A DNA stretch of 35,542 nucleotides from a virus. Location of the stretch: IMG/VR virus record IMGVR_UViG_3300042895_001659, positions 1 through 35,542 of that record. One strand, given 5' to 3'. Positions within the stretch are counted from its first letter, which is position 1. Each line of letters begins with the position of its first letter. Made by a program: the position numbers and the translations under genes. Below the pieces are notes generated by a model that made no database searches, was not told the DNA's origin, and saw nothing but the letters and a program-made list of their open reading frames with translations. Shown here one piece after another: positions 6,900 to 14,262 of the stretch.

Positions 6900-8810
6900 T
6901 TATGTACGCCTAGATATGACTGGTGCGGGTAGTATAAATGATACCGTAGTTATGGCGATGATAACTCTTCGCTCACTGACAGGTATCCCTGATCCAATTG
7001 CGGTATAGGTGTCAAAAACACCTTCGTAGATATTTAATTCTTCCTCAAAAGATTCCTTAACGGGTTCTGGGGCATCTTGCACAGCGTCAACAATGGCAAG
7101 ACCATCTTCTGAAGTTACCGCTGAAGCCACAATTGCGTCAAAGACTTCAGTTGCCTGCTCTCCTGAAACGCTTTCTAGCACTTTGGCGCTCGTCGCCAGT
7201 TCGGTGGCTTGCCCTTCACTTACTCCACCTTCTTGGGAAATGACCAAATCCACTACTTGAGCAACCTGATCGTTTGTAATGGTGGCGTTTTCAAGAACAT
7301 TAACCACTTGAGCAAACTTGTTATCAGAAATTTCAGGTGTCAAAATAGCGTCAAACGTCTGTGTCAAAACCTCATCAGACACCTTTTCATCAAAGATAGC
7401 GTTAATAACAGTACTGAACTCTCTATCGTCAAGTGGGCTATTAAGAATCTCTTCAACAAGGGCAACAGTTGCCTCATCGGATAGGTCGCCGTCAAAGGCA
7501 GCAGTAAAGACCGCTTCTAGTTCTGCGAAAGAAAGACCAGAATCCAGAAGGTTCTCAACGATTGCTCCCATCTCTTCTACGCTCGCTTCTGCGCTAAAGA
7601 CGGTATCCATCACAATTGTAAGTTCTTCGCTTGAAAGTTCAGAACTCAGCAAAGAAACTAAGACTTCAGAAACTTGCTCGGTATCAGATGTATCAGCAAG
7701 TACAGCATCCATCACGGTGGAAAACTGCTCCGTTGAGAGGTCGGCGCTCAAAAAGTCATCAAGTGCAACCATGATCTCTTCTGTTGAAGCGTCAGACGTA
7801 AAGGTGTTTTCAAGGATGTTATCTAGTTCTGTTTCTGAAATAGTAATATCTATGACTGGTTCAGTAGTTTCTGGGTCAACAAACGGTAGCGTAGCGGGTG
7901 GATAAACGGTAGTGTTCTCTGTTATCGGATCAGGTAACACCTCTTCAGGAAGGTCAGGAAATGTCTCTTCAAGTTCTATTTCAATTGGTTCTGTCTCTAC
8001 TGGAATGGGTTCCGTATATGGTGGTATTACTACTGGTGTGGGTTCGGGCTGAACCTCTACAGGTGGTTGGACTACTGGTGGTATTTCGGGTTCTGTGGTG
8101 GTTGTGGATTCAGGCACCGACGAGGTGGTCGTAGATGTTGTCGTTGTTGACTGTTCTGGCATGGTCGTTGTTGATTGGGGCAATGTTGTTTGGGGTACGG
8201 AAGAAGTAGTTGTAGTTGTAGTAGTCGTAGAAGTGGTGGTTGTAGTAGAGGTAGTAGAGGTAGTAGAGGTAGTAGAAGATGTAGTTGTAGTATCAGGAAT
8301 TGTGGTAGTCGTAGAAGATGTAGTTGTGGTTTCAGCAAGACCATTCCACAGAGATAAACTGCTAATCGTAAGGTGACCAGGCTGACAGCATGTGTCTATG
8401 GAGTATTGACGGAATGTGAAAACGTCACCTGCTTGAACGGGGACAGACATAGTTCCTGACGAGTTGTTGTTTTGTGTAATCAACGTGTAACTACCATTGA
8501 TGCCATATTGTGGTGGGTCATACACCCAACCATCATTGGTTTGGTATGCCCAATTAAAATCAATTATGCCTACATTGGCAGGGATTGTAGTTTCAATCTT
8601 GACCCAGTTCGGACCACTACAACCATTTGAGTCAGGGCCGTGCAAGATGATGCTGTTGTTTACAACTTCAACTGATCCACCACAATCCCGTGACTGGCTG
8701 TATGTCCACTCACCAAGCATGTCGGCTTTAGCAGATGAGTTAAAGGGAGCGATCCAAGCAAGAATCGCTACAGGAAGATATATCCAAAACCCTTTACGAA
8801 GTTTAAGCAC
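6900..8810 (-). CDS. Exported, Thr-rich, repeat-containing surface protein (636 aa)
   Basis: Residues 1-29 form a signal peptide (basic LKLRK, hydrophobic WIYLPVAILAWIAPF, cleavage near SSAKA). Residues 30-160 look like a beta-sandwich with several cysteines. A Thr/Ser linker (about 161-239) and a Pro/Glu stretch (240-320) follow. Residues 324-527 are twelve consecutive 17-residue units of the pattern [L/I/A]S-x-E-x-hydrophobic helix, for example LSSEELTIVMDTVFSAE. More diverged helices follow, and a hydrophobic end (VIIAITTVSFILPAPVI then RRT) looks like a membrane anchor. The start is GTG at 8808-8810 with TATAAT 5 nt upstream, suggesting a leaderless message. The architecture resembles actinobacterial cell-surface proteins rather than virion fibres, so the gene may come from a host. 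Function is unknown; altering the infected cell's surface is one possibility. Confidence 0.88.
   Translation of the reverse strand: MLKLRKGFWIYLPVAILAWIAPFNSSAKADMLGEWTYSQSRDCGGSVEVVNNSIILHGPDSNGCSGPNWVKIETTIPANVGIIDFNWAYQTNDGWVYDPPQYGINGSYTLITQNNNSSGTMSVPVQAGDVFTFRQYSIDTCCQPGHLTISSLSLWNGLAETTTTSSTTTTIPDTTTTSSTTSTTSTTSTTTTTSTTTTTTTTSSVPQTTLPQSTTTMPEQSTTTTSTTTSSVPESTTTTEPEIPPVVQPPVEVQPEPTPVVIPPYTEPIPVETEPIEIELEETFPDLPEEVLPDPITENTTVYPPATLPFVDPETTEPVIDITISETELDNILENTFTSDASTEEIMVALDDFLSADLSTEQFSTVMDAVLADTSDTEQVSEVLVSLLSSELSSEELTIVMDTVFSAEASVEEMGAIVENLLDSGLSFAELEAVFTAAFDGDLSDEATVALVEEILNSPLDDREFSTVINAIFDEKVSDEVLTQTFDAILTPEISDNKFAQVVNVLENATITNDQVAQVVDLVISQEGGVSEGQATELATSAKVLESVSGEQATEVFDAIVASAVTSEDGLAIVDAVQDAPEPVKESFEEELNIYEGVFDTYTAIGSGIPVSERRVIIAITTVSFILPAPVISRRT
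7230..7841 (-). repeat. Twelve tandem 17-residue repeats (51-bp period)
   Basis: The coding sequence for residues 324-527 of the exported protein divides without gaps into twelve 51-bp units. Each encodes one short turn rich in Ser/Asp/Glu followed by an amphipathic helix with conserved hydrophobic positions. Units diverge considerably at the DNA level, so the repeat is old or selected for protein structure rather than a recent expansion. Two or three more degenerate units continue towards the C-terminus. The regular helix-turn arrangement suggests a solenoid stalk. Confidence 0.85.
8242..8277. repeat. 9-bp tandem repeat in Thr/Ser linker
   Basis: Four consecutive copies of GTAGTAGAG (the last ends GAA) are seen on the plus strand, encoding alternating Thr-Thr-Ser on the minus strand inside the linker of the exported protein. 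It is flanked by further GTAGT-rich sequence. In-frame slippage could change linker length without breaking the gene. Confidence 0.75.
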
Positions 8811-8815
8811 AGACC

Positions 8816-8821
8816 ATTATA
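8816..8821 (-). promoter_or_regulatory. Leaderless -10 box TATAAT for 8810
   Basis: TATAAT ends 5 nt before the GTG of the exported repeat protein; no Shine-Dalgarno is visible. It supports this start. Confidence 0.55.
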
Positions 8822-8834
8822 GTCTCTTATTCTT

Positions 8835-9062
8835 TTACCATTTTTTTAATGGACAAACAGCGTGTTTTAGTTTTACTTTTGCTGCCATAAAACAGCCACA
8901 CTCCTTACACTGCTTAGTCACTTTTAAAAAACTAGGACATTCTAAACAAATAGCATACCTATCAGTGGCTTCTTGTTCATCTGCCCGTGCCATATTTGGG
9001 TTTACTAAATCCCAAGGACGAGTGTCACCTAACTTCTTTTTGTATTCTTGCCATGCGTTCAC
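8835..9062 (-). CDS. Small Cys-rich probable zinc-binding protein (75 aa)
   Basis: It begins NAWQEYKKKLGDTRPWDLVNP and has six cysteines at C39, C42, C52, C55, C57 and C70 (CLEC, CKECGC and a terminal VCPLKKW), a spacing that suggests one zinc-ribbon-like site. Similar short proteins with this start and a PLxKW ending occur in T4-like marine phages, as I recall; their function is not known to me. The ATG overlaps the previous stop by four bases. It closes the tail-fibre array and lies 24 nt upstream of the exported protein's start. Confidence 0.78.
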   Translation of the reverse strand: MNAWQEYKKKLGDTRPWDLVNPNMARADEQEATDRYAICLECPSFLKVTKQCKECGCFMAAKVKLKHAVCPLKKW

Positions 9063-9316
9063 AAGGACTCCGATGGTTGCTGAAAGCCAGAGCCGTCATG
9101 CGTCCAACCAAGAGTCACAGTATTAACCTCTTCTTGTGACATTTCTATAATTTTTGGGTCTGAACGCAATCCAGCAACTAAGGGTATGTGTATATTTCCG
9201 CCCACAGAAAAATGACCTGTAAAGTCTCCATCAACAATCACTCCAAAATGGACCATATTTAGCATTGCTTGTTGTATTACTGGGTTAACCGACATATCTT
9301 GTTCAAGTTCATTCAT
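9059..9316 (-). CDS. Hypothetical protein (85 aa)
   Basis: Unrecognised soluble protein with a beta-rich middle (FGVIVDGDFTGHFSVGGNIHIPLVAG) and an acidic C-terminus. The start at 9316 has TAGCCT 6 nt upstream, overlapping the stop of the fibre gene before it, and also a weak AGG, so both leaderless and ribosome-binding-site starts are possible. It is coupled by a four-base overlap to the Cys-rich gene that follows. Confidence 0.65.
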   Translation of the reverse strand: MNELEQDMSVNPVIQQAMLNMVHFGVIVDGDFTGHFSVGGNIHIPLVAGLRSDPKIIEMSQEEVNTVTLGWTHDGSGFQQPSESL

Positions 9317-9325
9317 ACCTGTAGG

Positions 9326-9880
9326 CTAGCACCCAAAACCAGGAAATATCCAAGCATCACAAACAGTAACAACAGGACAAGCACAGTTACAAGGGTCACA
9401 TGCGGCAGGGGAACAGCGACCATTATAAGCCACACAGTTTCTGTAAGCAAGACCACCAGGGAAACACTGAGTTTCCGTTACAGGGGACGCATTACAGGAC
9501 GTACACAAAGGTGCGCCAGCACATGGATCAACTGGCGGTGGTGGTGGTTCTCCTCCTCCTCCACCTCCACCTCCACCTGCTGCTGCAGGAGTAACACTAT
9601 TAGAGGAAACCGAAACGGTATTTATTCCGTAACCGCTGACTGTCGTCACGGTAAATGTATAGGCAGTTCCATTACTTAAACCAGTTATTACTATAGGGGA
9701 TGAGGAACCACTTGCCGTAAGCGCACTTGGGGAAGAAACTACTTGATAAGTTGCTACGCCTTTTCCGTCGTGTGCAGCAGCAGTAAAACTTATTGTTGCT
9801 TGACCATCCCCCGCAGTTGCCGATATAGAAGTTGGTGCGTCTACAAACTTTCCGCTAGATGCGGTATTTCCATAAATCAC
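9326..9880 (-). CDS. Tail-fibre protein: FnIII domain, Gly/Pro linker, Cys-rich tip (184 aa)
   Basis: Residues about 14-98 form one fibronectin type III-like domain (VDAPTSISATAGDGQATISF and ITGLSNGTAYTFTVTTV). A run of nine glycines and five prolines makes a flexible linker (about 101-115). The last 70 residues hold twelve cysteines, unusually dense for a phage protein, and suggest a disulfide- or metal-stabilised knob. It overlaps the preceding fibre gene (four bases at 9877-9880) and ends the fibre series. FnIII domains in phage tail proteins are associated with carbohydrate or surface contact; here a receptor-contacting tip is an inference from architecture. Confidence 0.75.
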   Translation of the reverse strand: MIYGNTASSGKFVDAPTSISATAGDGQATISFTAAAHDGKGVATYQVVSSPSALTASGSSSPIVITGLSNGTAYTFTVTTVSGYGINTVSVSSNSVTPAAAGGGGGGGGGEPPPPPVDPCAGAPLCTSCNASPVTETQCFPGGLAYRNCVAYNGRCSPAACDPCNCACPVVTVCDAWIFPGFGC

Positions 9881-10539
9881 GAAGCGCTCAAATCACCAAT
9901 CAAATACCAAGTGTCTGCTGTGGTGGTTTTAATTAGAGTTGCAGATGAGTACCTAGCACGTAGGTATACTCCTGGCGTTGCCAGAAGTGTAGTACCTGAA
10001 ACAGTAATTTGTGTTTTTCCTGTTCCTGCTTGAATAATTGTAATCTGTGAACCAGGACTTAAAGTTAATTCATTAGAGACACGCACAACATTAGCGCTGC
10101 TAGAAGTCATTTCAATTATTTTGTTTTTATCACTATTATCTACAATGTGTAAGGCAGTAGAGTTAGTGACAATAGGTGAGTCCATATTGCTAGCGACAAT
10201 TGCCCAAGAGTTGGCTTCTCGCTTAATCAACTTCATTGAATCCCATTGACCAGTAAGTAAGGTTTGACCACTAACCCCATTAAGGGTTACACCACCAGCA
10301 GTAGTTACCGATACAGTTCCAACCCCCGTTTGTAGTAGTTCAATAGTGTCACCAATATAGAATGGGGCAGTTGAGTCGGAAGGAATGGTTACTGTAATTG
10401 GGTTTATATTATTTAACTCTACTATTTTAGATCTATCTTCCAGCACTAATGTGTAAGTCGTATTAGTTTGTGTGTTGATAGGTGTGAATGTGCCAATTAA
10501 CCCTCTTGTTGCACTATTCTCAGATAGACGAGAAATCAC
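9877..10539 (-). CDS. Probable tail-fibre protein with two similar beta domains (220 aa)
   Basis: The protein has two related halves. Each starts with an IVE-type strand after a short turn (DRSKIVELNN; DKNKIIEMTSS), has an IxLLQ/IxIIQ-x-G-x-G core (IELLQTGVGTVSV; ITIIQAGTGKTQITV), and ends in a W-containing strand (NSWAIVASN; DTWYLIGDL). Duplicated beta modules like this are common in phage fibre and neck appendage proteins. It overlaps the genes on both sides by four bases. No enzymatic motif is seen. Confidence 0.72.
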   Translation of the reverse strand: MISRLSENSATRGLIGTFTPINTQTNTTYTLVLEDRSKIVELNNINPITVTIPSDSTAPFYIGDTIELLQTGVGTVSVTTAGGVTLNGVSGQTLLTGQWDSMKLIKREANSWAIVASNMDSPIVTNSTALHIVDNSDKNKIIEMTSSSANVVRVSNELTLSPGSQITIIQAGTGKTQITVSGTTLLATPGVYLRARYSSATLIKTTTADTWYLIGDLSAS

Positions 10540-10865
10540 GATATTTCTGCCCCAAACATTGAAAAGGACAAGTTTGCGCTAGAAGCATAAACAGTCACAA
10601 CATCGGTAGCAGCCAAGGTAATACCTAGACTAAGGGTAACGGTGTCTTTAGCCATAATAACAGCATCAAAAATTATGTAGTGTAGGTTAGCCAACGTTGT
10701 TCCAGCGGGGCGAACGGCAACACGGTAAGTTGCTGATGCAGTGCCACGATTGCAGATAGACAGAGTTGAAGAAACAATTGACTTTCCTGCACCTACGGTC
10801 AAGATGTCTGTATTAGTGGTGGCTGATGGTGCGGACTGGGCTAAAACTTTATATGCTTGGGCCAC
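10536..10865 (-). CDS. Small beta-rich virion-type protein (109 aa)
   Basis: One of four small beta-sandwich-like proteins in the fibre array (others at 11867, 16987 and 21522). The shared pattern is an N-terminal strand, a TxxxI/V segment, CNRGTASATYRVAVRP in the place of CNTD or ANVDG in the others, and a late acid/Gly turn before a final strand. The start is GTG at 10863-10865 with AAGGAGA upstream. It overlaps the next gene by four bases. I would call it a minor tail or fibre-base protein; the family function is unknown to me. Confidence 0.72.
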   Translation of the reverse strand: MAQAYKVLAQSAPSATTNTDILTVGAGKSIVSSTLSICNRGTASATYRVAVRPAGTTLANLHYIIFDAVIMAKDTVTLSLGITLAATDVVTVYASSANLSFSMFGAEIS

Positions 10866-10897
10866 GGGCTCTCCTTAAGGATTGTAATGCCCCATTT

Positions 10898-10915
10898 TAC
10901 CCTAAATAGAGGGTA
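10898..10915. other. Hairpin TACCCT-6-AGGGTA in intergenic gap
   Basis: A perfect 6-bp stem with a 6-nt loop lies in the 58-nt gap between a truncated gene (ending at 10924) and the GTG-started gene at 10865. There is no adjoining T-tract on either strand, so I do not call it a terminator. It may be an mRNA processing or stability element. Confidence 0.4.
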
Positions 10916-10923
10916 GGGATTAG

Positions 10924-11058
10924 TTAGCGGGAGGAGGAGGCAAAAGTTCTACCCAAAAGATTGTGACACCATTCCGAACCATTTGTTTCGTGTTCGTCAG
11001 CAACCACAACAACTTGAACAACAATATTGTTTTCATCTATTTGAGCAAAATGAGCCAT
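10924..11058 (-). pseudogene. Truncated copy of the conserved MAHFA-type protein (44 codons)
   Basis: The frame begins MAHFAQIDENNIVVQVVVVA, clearly related to the N-terminus of the 122-residue protein at 20221-20589, and continues to EWCHNLLGRTF, matching the longer protein's EFCRNLLGGTW. It then ends after ASSSR. In another frame the same bases read WVELLPPPPAN, so an indel or deletion probably removed the rest. The ATG overlaps the stop of the upstream Gly-rich gene (TAATG), so it may still be translated as a short peptide. The missing part is the Tyr/Trp-rich core with PKPFPSWTL. Confidence 0.72.
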
Positions 11059-11855
11059 TACGCAACCACCAAACTTGTAGTACCTGTGCTTGTAAACTCG
11101 TGAACAGTGTATGTTGTGGCACCAGTTGGTCCAACAGTTTTTGTTCCACCAGTAATTGTATATCCAGCACTAGAGGCAGCAGCAGTTAAATAGCGAACAA
11201 TAACAATACCAGAACCACCAGCAAAACCATTACTGTTAGCGCCTCCACCACCTCCACCACCTGTGTTGGCGGCACCTGGTCCTCTTGTGTATGCATATCC
11301 ATAATAGTCGTTAAAATAAATAGAACCATTACCACCACCGTCTTGACCAGTGCCATTTGAGTAATCTCCACCAGAACCACCACCACCGCCACGCCTAACT
11401 GATGCTCCAGTAATGGAGTTAGCCAAACCAACTCCGCCGTTTCCAGTGCCACCAGCGCCAGTTCCAGTGGTTCCTCCAGAAGCAACAGTAGTGATTGTTG
11501 CAAATGTGCTTAAACCACCAGCACCACCTATTGATGCACCGCCAGCCCCGACAACTACGGTATAAGTTCCTGCACCAAGTTCTAGTACAGGTTCAAGAGC
11601 AGCACCGTAACCATTTGTTGAACCAGCAACATTGGTTCTGTAACCGCCACCTGCACCACCACCAAATATTCCTAAACCACCACCACCACCAGCATTACCG
11701 CCACCAATAACCAAGTATTCAAACGCTATAGGTGATGCACCACCACCACGCCAATAACCATCAGCCTGAGCAGTAGGACCTCGTCCTGTACGTGGGTTAA
11801 GAGCGCCAGCACTAACGGAGCGACCACCGCTCATTGCATAGTCAATACGGCTCAT
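11058..11855 (-). CDS. Polyglycine tail adhesin-like protein (265 aa)
   Basis: One of six related Gly-rich proteins. An N-terminal docking-like segment (GGRSVSAGALNPRTGRG) matches that at 12782-13627. The core starts at EYLVIGGG and runs through many G3-G6 runs, with signatures shared by all six: a YTVVVGAGG strand, an NSITGASV segment, NTGGGGGG, and IVIVRYLT. It ends in a conserved tail, ...YTVHEFTSTGTTSLVVA. Polyglycine-helix sandwiches are known from T4-like gp38 adhesins, which set host range; whether this family folds that way is inference. Its stop overlaps the start of the truncated MAHFA copy. Confidence 0.85.
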   Translation of the reverse strand: MSRIDYAMSGGRSVSAGALNPRTGRGPTAQADGYWRGGGASPIAFEYLVIGGGNAGGGGGLGIFGGGAGGGYRTNVAGSTNGYGAALEPVLELGAGTYTVVVGAGGASIGGAGGLSTFATITTVASGGTTGTGAGGTGNGGVGLANSITGASVRRGGGGGSGGDYSNGTGQDGGGNGSIYFNDYYGYAYTRGPGAANTGGGGGGGANSNGFAGGSGIVIVRYLTAAASSAGYTITGGTKTVGPTGATTYTVHEFTSTGTTSLVVA

Positions 11856-11866
11856 GTAGTTAGAGC

Positions 11867-12229
11867 CTAGGCGATTACGTTAACGTACCCAGTTAAAAGG
11901 ATAACATCACCAGTTCCAGCAAATGCCTTTATGGTCAACGCTGTAGCATTACCCTTCAACAATAGCCCTGGAATAATAAGATATAAACCGTTTTCGGCTT
12001 TAACCGTGTACTCAATGTTGCCATCTGCGGCAGTAGCCGTACCCCATTCAAGAGTTAACTTGACATCAGTACCAGATGTGTTGTTTGCATAAATCCAAAC
12101 TTCATGTAGGTGGCTTGTATTTGTTGGACCAGTGTGAACCGTAACTGTCGCTGATGTAGACGTACCAGTTACTTTAACGGCTTTGCCATCGGTTGACCCA
12201 CTAAGAATTGTTTTGCTAAAAGTTGCCAT
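11867..12229 (-). CDS. Small beta-rich virion-type protein (120 aa)
   Basis: Similar in size and style to the proteins at 10536, 16987 and 21522. It carries Thr/Ser-rich strands (TGTSTSATVTVHTG), a central EVWIYANNTSGTDVKLTLEWG with NNTSG where the relatives have CNTD or ANVDG, and closing GDVILLTGYVNVI. A good AGGAG ribosome-binding site lies 7 nt before the ATG. It is 11 nt from the start of the next gene. Probably a tail-surface or fibre-adaptor protein; no direct functional evidence. Confidence 0.72.
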   Translation of the reverse strand: MATFSKTILSGSTDGKAVKVTGTSTSATVTVHTGPTNTSHLHEVWIYANNTSGTDVKLTLEWGTATAADGNIEYTVKAENGLYLIIPGLLLKGNATALTIKAFAGTGDVILLTGYVNVIA

Positions 12230-12237
12230 AATTTCTC

Positions 12238-12762
12238 CTAATTAAATATTCTGTTGTTTAAAACTACTTGGTCATCTTCCCAGCCAGTAATCTTTGTTGC
12301 TGCAATAGCCGCCGAAGCATTAATATCTGCGTCCACAATCGTACCATCAGCCAACATGGTGGATGTAATTGTGCCAGATGGAGCGCTGAAGGTGCCCGTA
12401 AACGAAGCATTGTTGGTAGGGGCTTTTGCGTTGACCTGAGTTTGAAGAGCCGAAGTTACGCCATCAAGATAACTAATCTCTGTAGCAGAGACATCACCAA
12501 TAGACGTGGTAGACGGGAGCACTACGGTTCCCGTAAAAGTTGGAGCGGCAGTTGTCGCCAACCCAGTAACTACACCCGTATTGCCGTTTACCGAAGTAAC
12601 GCCACCTTGGTAGGCAAGGCTGTTCCATGCGGTTGAGCCGTTACCAAGTTTGAGTTTCCCTGTGTCAGTTTCGCCACCCAACTCACCAGAAGCAAGAGTC
12701 GGGTTAGCCGCAGTCCAAGCCGCCGCCGTATCCCTACGAATCAATATTCGTCTAGTTGTCAT
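12238..12762 (-). CDS. Tail fibre with Mtd-N-like head (174 aa)
   Basis: Residues 1-55 match the short N-terminal domain seen in major tropism determinant-type and other fibre proteins: RRDTAAAWTAANPTLASGE, ETDTGKLKLGNGSTAWNSL. A VTSVNGNTGVVTGL linker follows, then TFTG-repeats (TFTGTVVLPS, SFTGTFSAPS) of the collagen-like fibre kind, a LQTQVNAKAPTNNASFTG segment, and DADINASAAIAATKITG near the end. It ends abruptly at NNRIFN without a receptor-binding domain. The paralogue at 13646 has the same layout. Probably an adaptor or shaft component. Confidence 0.82.
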   Translation of the reverse strand: MTTRRILIRRDTAAAWTAANPTLASGELGGETDTGKLKLGNGSTAWNSLAYQGGVTSVNGNTGVVTGLATTAAPTFTGTVVLPSTTSIGDVSATEISYLDGVTSALQTQVNAKAPTNNASFTGTFSAPSGTITSTMLADGTIVDADINASAAIAATKITGWEDDQVVLNNRIFN

Positions 12763-12781
12763 GAAGCATCTCCAATTAGGG

Positions 12782-13627
12782 TCACGTTGGGATTAAACGT
12801 ATAACTACAATACCATCTGCACCACGGCTTGGTGCTGCTGTTCCAGATGCGCCACTTCCGCTATTTGCTGCTGGGTCTGGTCCACCATCGTTGTTATTGT
12901 ACTTTCCATAACCACCAACACAGTAAGTAACTGAAGAACCAGTGCGAATAGAGTTTGCACGACCAGCGCCACCTGTTTGTCCTGCGTCACTGCCTGCACC
13001 GCCTGCTCCACCACCACCACCGCCAGCATGGTAGTTTCCTGGAACATGGACACCATAACCGCCAACATTAGTGTTTGGGCCAGAAGCGCCACCACCAGGG
13101 TCAGTTCCACCACCGCCACGGCTTCCTCCGCCACCACCCGAACCACCAGTTCTGCCGCCTGTGGATGCAAAACCGTTCGGGTAACCACCGCCACCACCAC
13201 CTTGCGCTGAGTACAAAGAACCAAAACTGCTAGGGCTTCCATCTGACAGTGCGCCAAAACCACCACCACCGACGGTTACCGTATATGTTCCTGCCGCCAA
13301 CACATAAGAAGATACCTCCCGCATAGCCCCAGCACCACCGCCTCCACCACCATAATTATTACCTGTATCTTGACCTGCACGCCCTCCACCACCGCCAATT
13401 ATGAGCATGTCCACAGTCTTTGGTTCAGTTATAGTAAAAACGCCAGATGATGTGAATGAGTGCACTTTGTACGTTGAATACACGGTTATAATACCGCCAG
13501 TAGAGTCAAAGCCTCCGCCAGCCCAATAAGCAGCGGCTTGTGCTGTAGAACCACGGTTGCGTCGTGGATTGAGGGAGCCGCCAGAAACAGACCTACCACC
13601 AGAAACGATTTTGTTCAAATTAATCAT
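12782..13627 (-). CDS. Polyglycine tail adhesin-like protein (281 aa)
   Basis: This shares the N-terminal segment GGRSVSGGSLNPRRNRGSTA with the protein at 11058, then carries VHSFTSSGVFTITEPKTVDMLIIGGGGG. That places the HTFTASG-type motif, C-terminal in the other five, before the glycine core, so the modules are circularly permuted. The core is almost half glycine. It ends with GADGIVVIRLIPT instead of the usual tail motif. A TAGGTAA ribosome-binding site precedes the ATG. A host-contacting fibre tip is likely but unproven. Confidence 0.85.
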   Translation of the reverse strand: MINLNKIVSGGRSVSGGSLNPRRNRGSTAQAAAYWAGGGFDSTGGIITVYSTYKVHSFTSSGVFTITEPKTVDMLIIGGGGGRAGQDTGNNYGGGGGGAGAMREVSSYVLAAGTYTVTVGGGGFGALSDGSPSSFGSLYSAQGGGGGGYPNGFASTGGRTGGSGGGGGSRGGGGTDPGGGASGPNTNVGGYGVHVPGNYHAGGGGGGAGGAGSDAGQTGGAGRANSIRTGSSVTYCVGGYGKYNNNDGGPDPAANSGSGASGTAAPSRGADGIVVIRLIPT

Positions 13628-13645
13628 GTGTATTTACCTAATTAA

Positions 13646-14083
13646 CTAAAATATCTGAGAAGCCAAAATGATTTGGTCATCTTCAACGAAACCATTAGGC
13701 ATTGTAACAGTACCTGTAAATGTTGGGGAAGCAAGTGGTGCTTTAAGATCAAGAGCAGTTTGTTGAGCAGTAGAAACTGGTTTATTTGCATCACTTGTAT
13801 TGTCTACGTTACCAAGCCCCACCATACTCTTGGTAATACCAGAGACAGTTCCTGTGAAGGTTGGGTTGGCGGCAGGGGCAAGTCCAGTGACAACACCAGT
13901 TTGACCGTTTACAGAAGTAACATTATTTTGGTAACCCAAACTATTCCACGCTATTGCGCCTGTACCAAGTTTAAGTTTTCCTGTATCGGTCTCGTGTCCG
14001 AACTCACCAGCGGCAAGCGTTGGGTTGTTTGCGGTCCAGTTCGCAGCCGTGTCACGGCGAATAAGAATGCGGCGGTATGCCAT
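13646..14083 (-). CDS. Tail fibre with Mtd-N-like head (145 aa)
   Basis: Paralogue of the gene at 12238. RRILIRRDTAANWTANNPTL and ETDTGKLKLGTGAIAWNSL form the N-terminal domain (residues 4-50). VTSVNGQTGVVTGLAP, a SMVGLGNVDNTSDANKPVST segment typical of long tail fibres, and two TFTGTV repeats follow. The C-terminal EDDQIILASQIF matches the sister protein's EDDQVVLNNRIFN, so the ending is conserved and not a truncation artefact. Its ATG overlaps the preceding stop (TAATG). Confidence 0.8.
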   Translation of the reverse strand: MAYRRILIRRDTAANWTANNPTLAAGEFGHETDTGKLKLGTGAIAWNSLGYQNNVTSVNGQTGVVTGLAPAANPTFTGTVSGITKSMVGLGNVDNTSDANKPVSTAQQTALDLKAPLASPTFTGTVTMPNGFVEDDQIILASQIF

Positions 14084-14262
14084 TATGCGCTCCCACCATC
14101 ATCTACAAAGTAATCATTAAGTGGGGTGTCAGAGAAACCGCTATCAGAGATAGTTTGTGGGAAGCGCTTCCAAACACCGTCAAGATAGCGCCAAACCATA
14201 CCTCCAGCGACATATTCATCTCCAGAAGATGGTGAGTTAGGGAAATCAATTGGTGCGGGCAT
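14083..14262 (-). CDS. Small fibre-associated protein, FPNSP-type domain (59 aa)
   Basis: The frame begins MPAPIDFPNSPSSGDEYVAG and continues GMVWRYLDGVWKRF. This is the same short domain found at the N-termini of the proteins at 17326, 17640 and 19063 (FPxSPxxxDxYTxGxxxWxxxGTxW), here as a stand-alone gene with a different tail (ISDSGFSDTPLNDYFVDD). The ATG overlaps the stop of the polyglycine gene before it, and the stop overlaps the next ATG, so coupling is tight on both sides. It is probably a capping or adaptor module of the fibre network. Confidence 0.85.
   Translation of the reverse strand: MPAPIDFPNSPSSGDEYVAGGMVWRYLDGVWKRFPQTISDSGFSDTPLNDYFVDDGGSA

Noticed and set aside
7318-7905. 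195-residue Ser-rich plus-strand ORF
   Set aside because: Antisense shadow of the 17-residue repeats in the exported protein; periodic composition comes from the opposite strand, and there is no ribosome-binding site or recognisable motif.
8095-8376. Val-rich plus-strand ORF over the Thr linker
   Set aside because: Reverse-strand reading of the repeated Thr codons; low complexity only.
10898-10915. Terminator in the 10865-10924 gap
   Set aside because: A hairpin is present, but no T-tract follows on either strand.
11186-11503. Alternative Leu/Val-rich minus frame inside a polyglycine gene
   Set aside because: A frame-shifted reading of Gly codons; similar frames occur in all six polyglycine genes.
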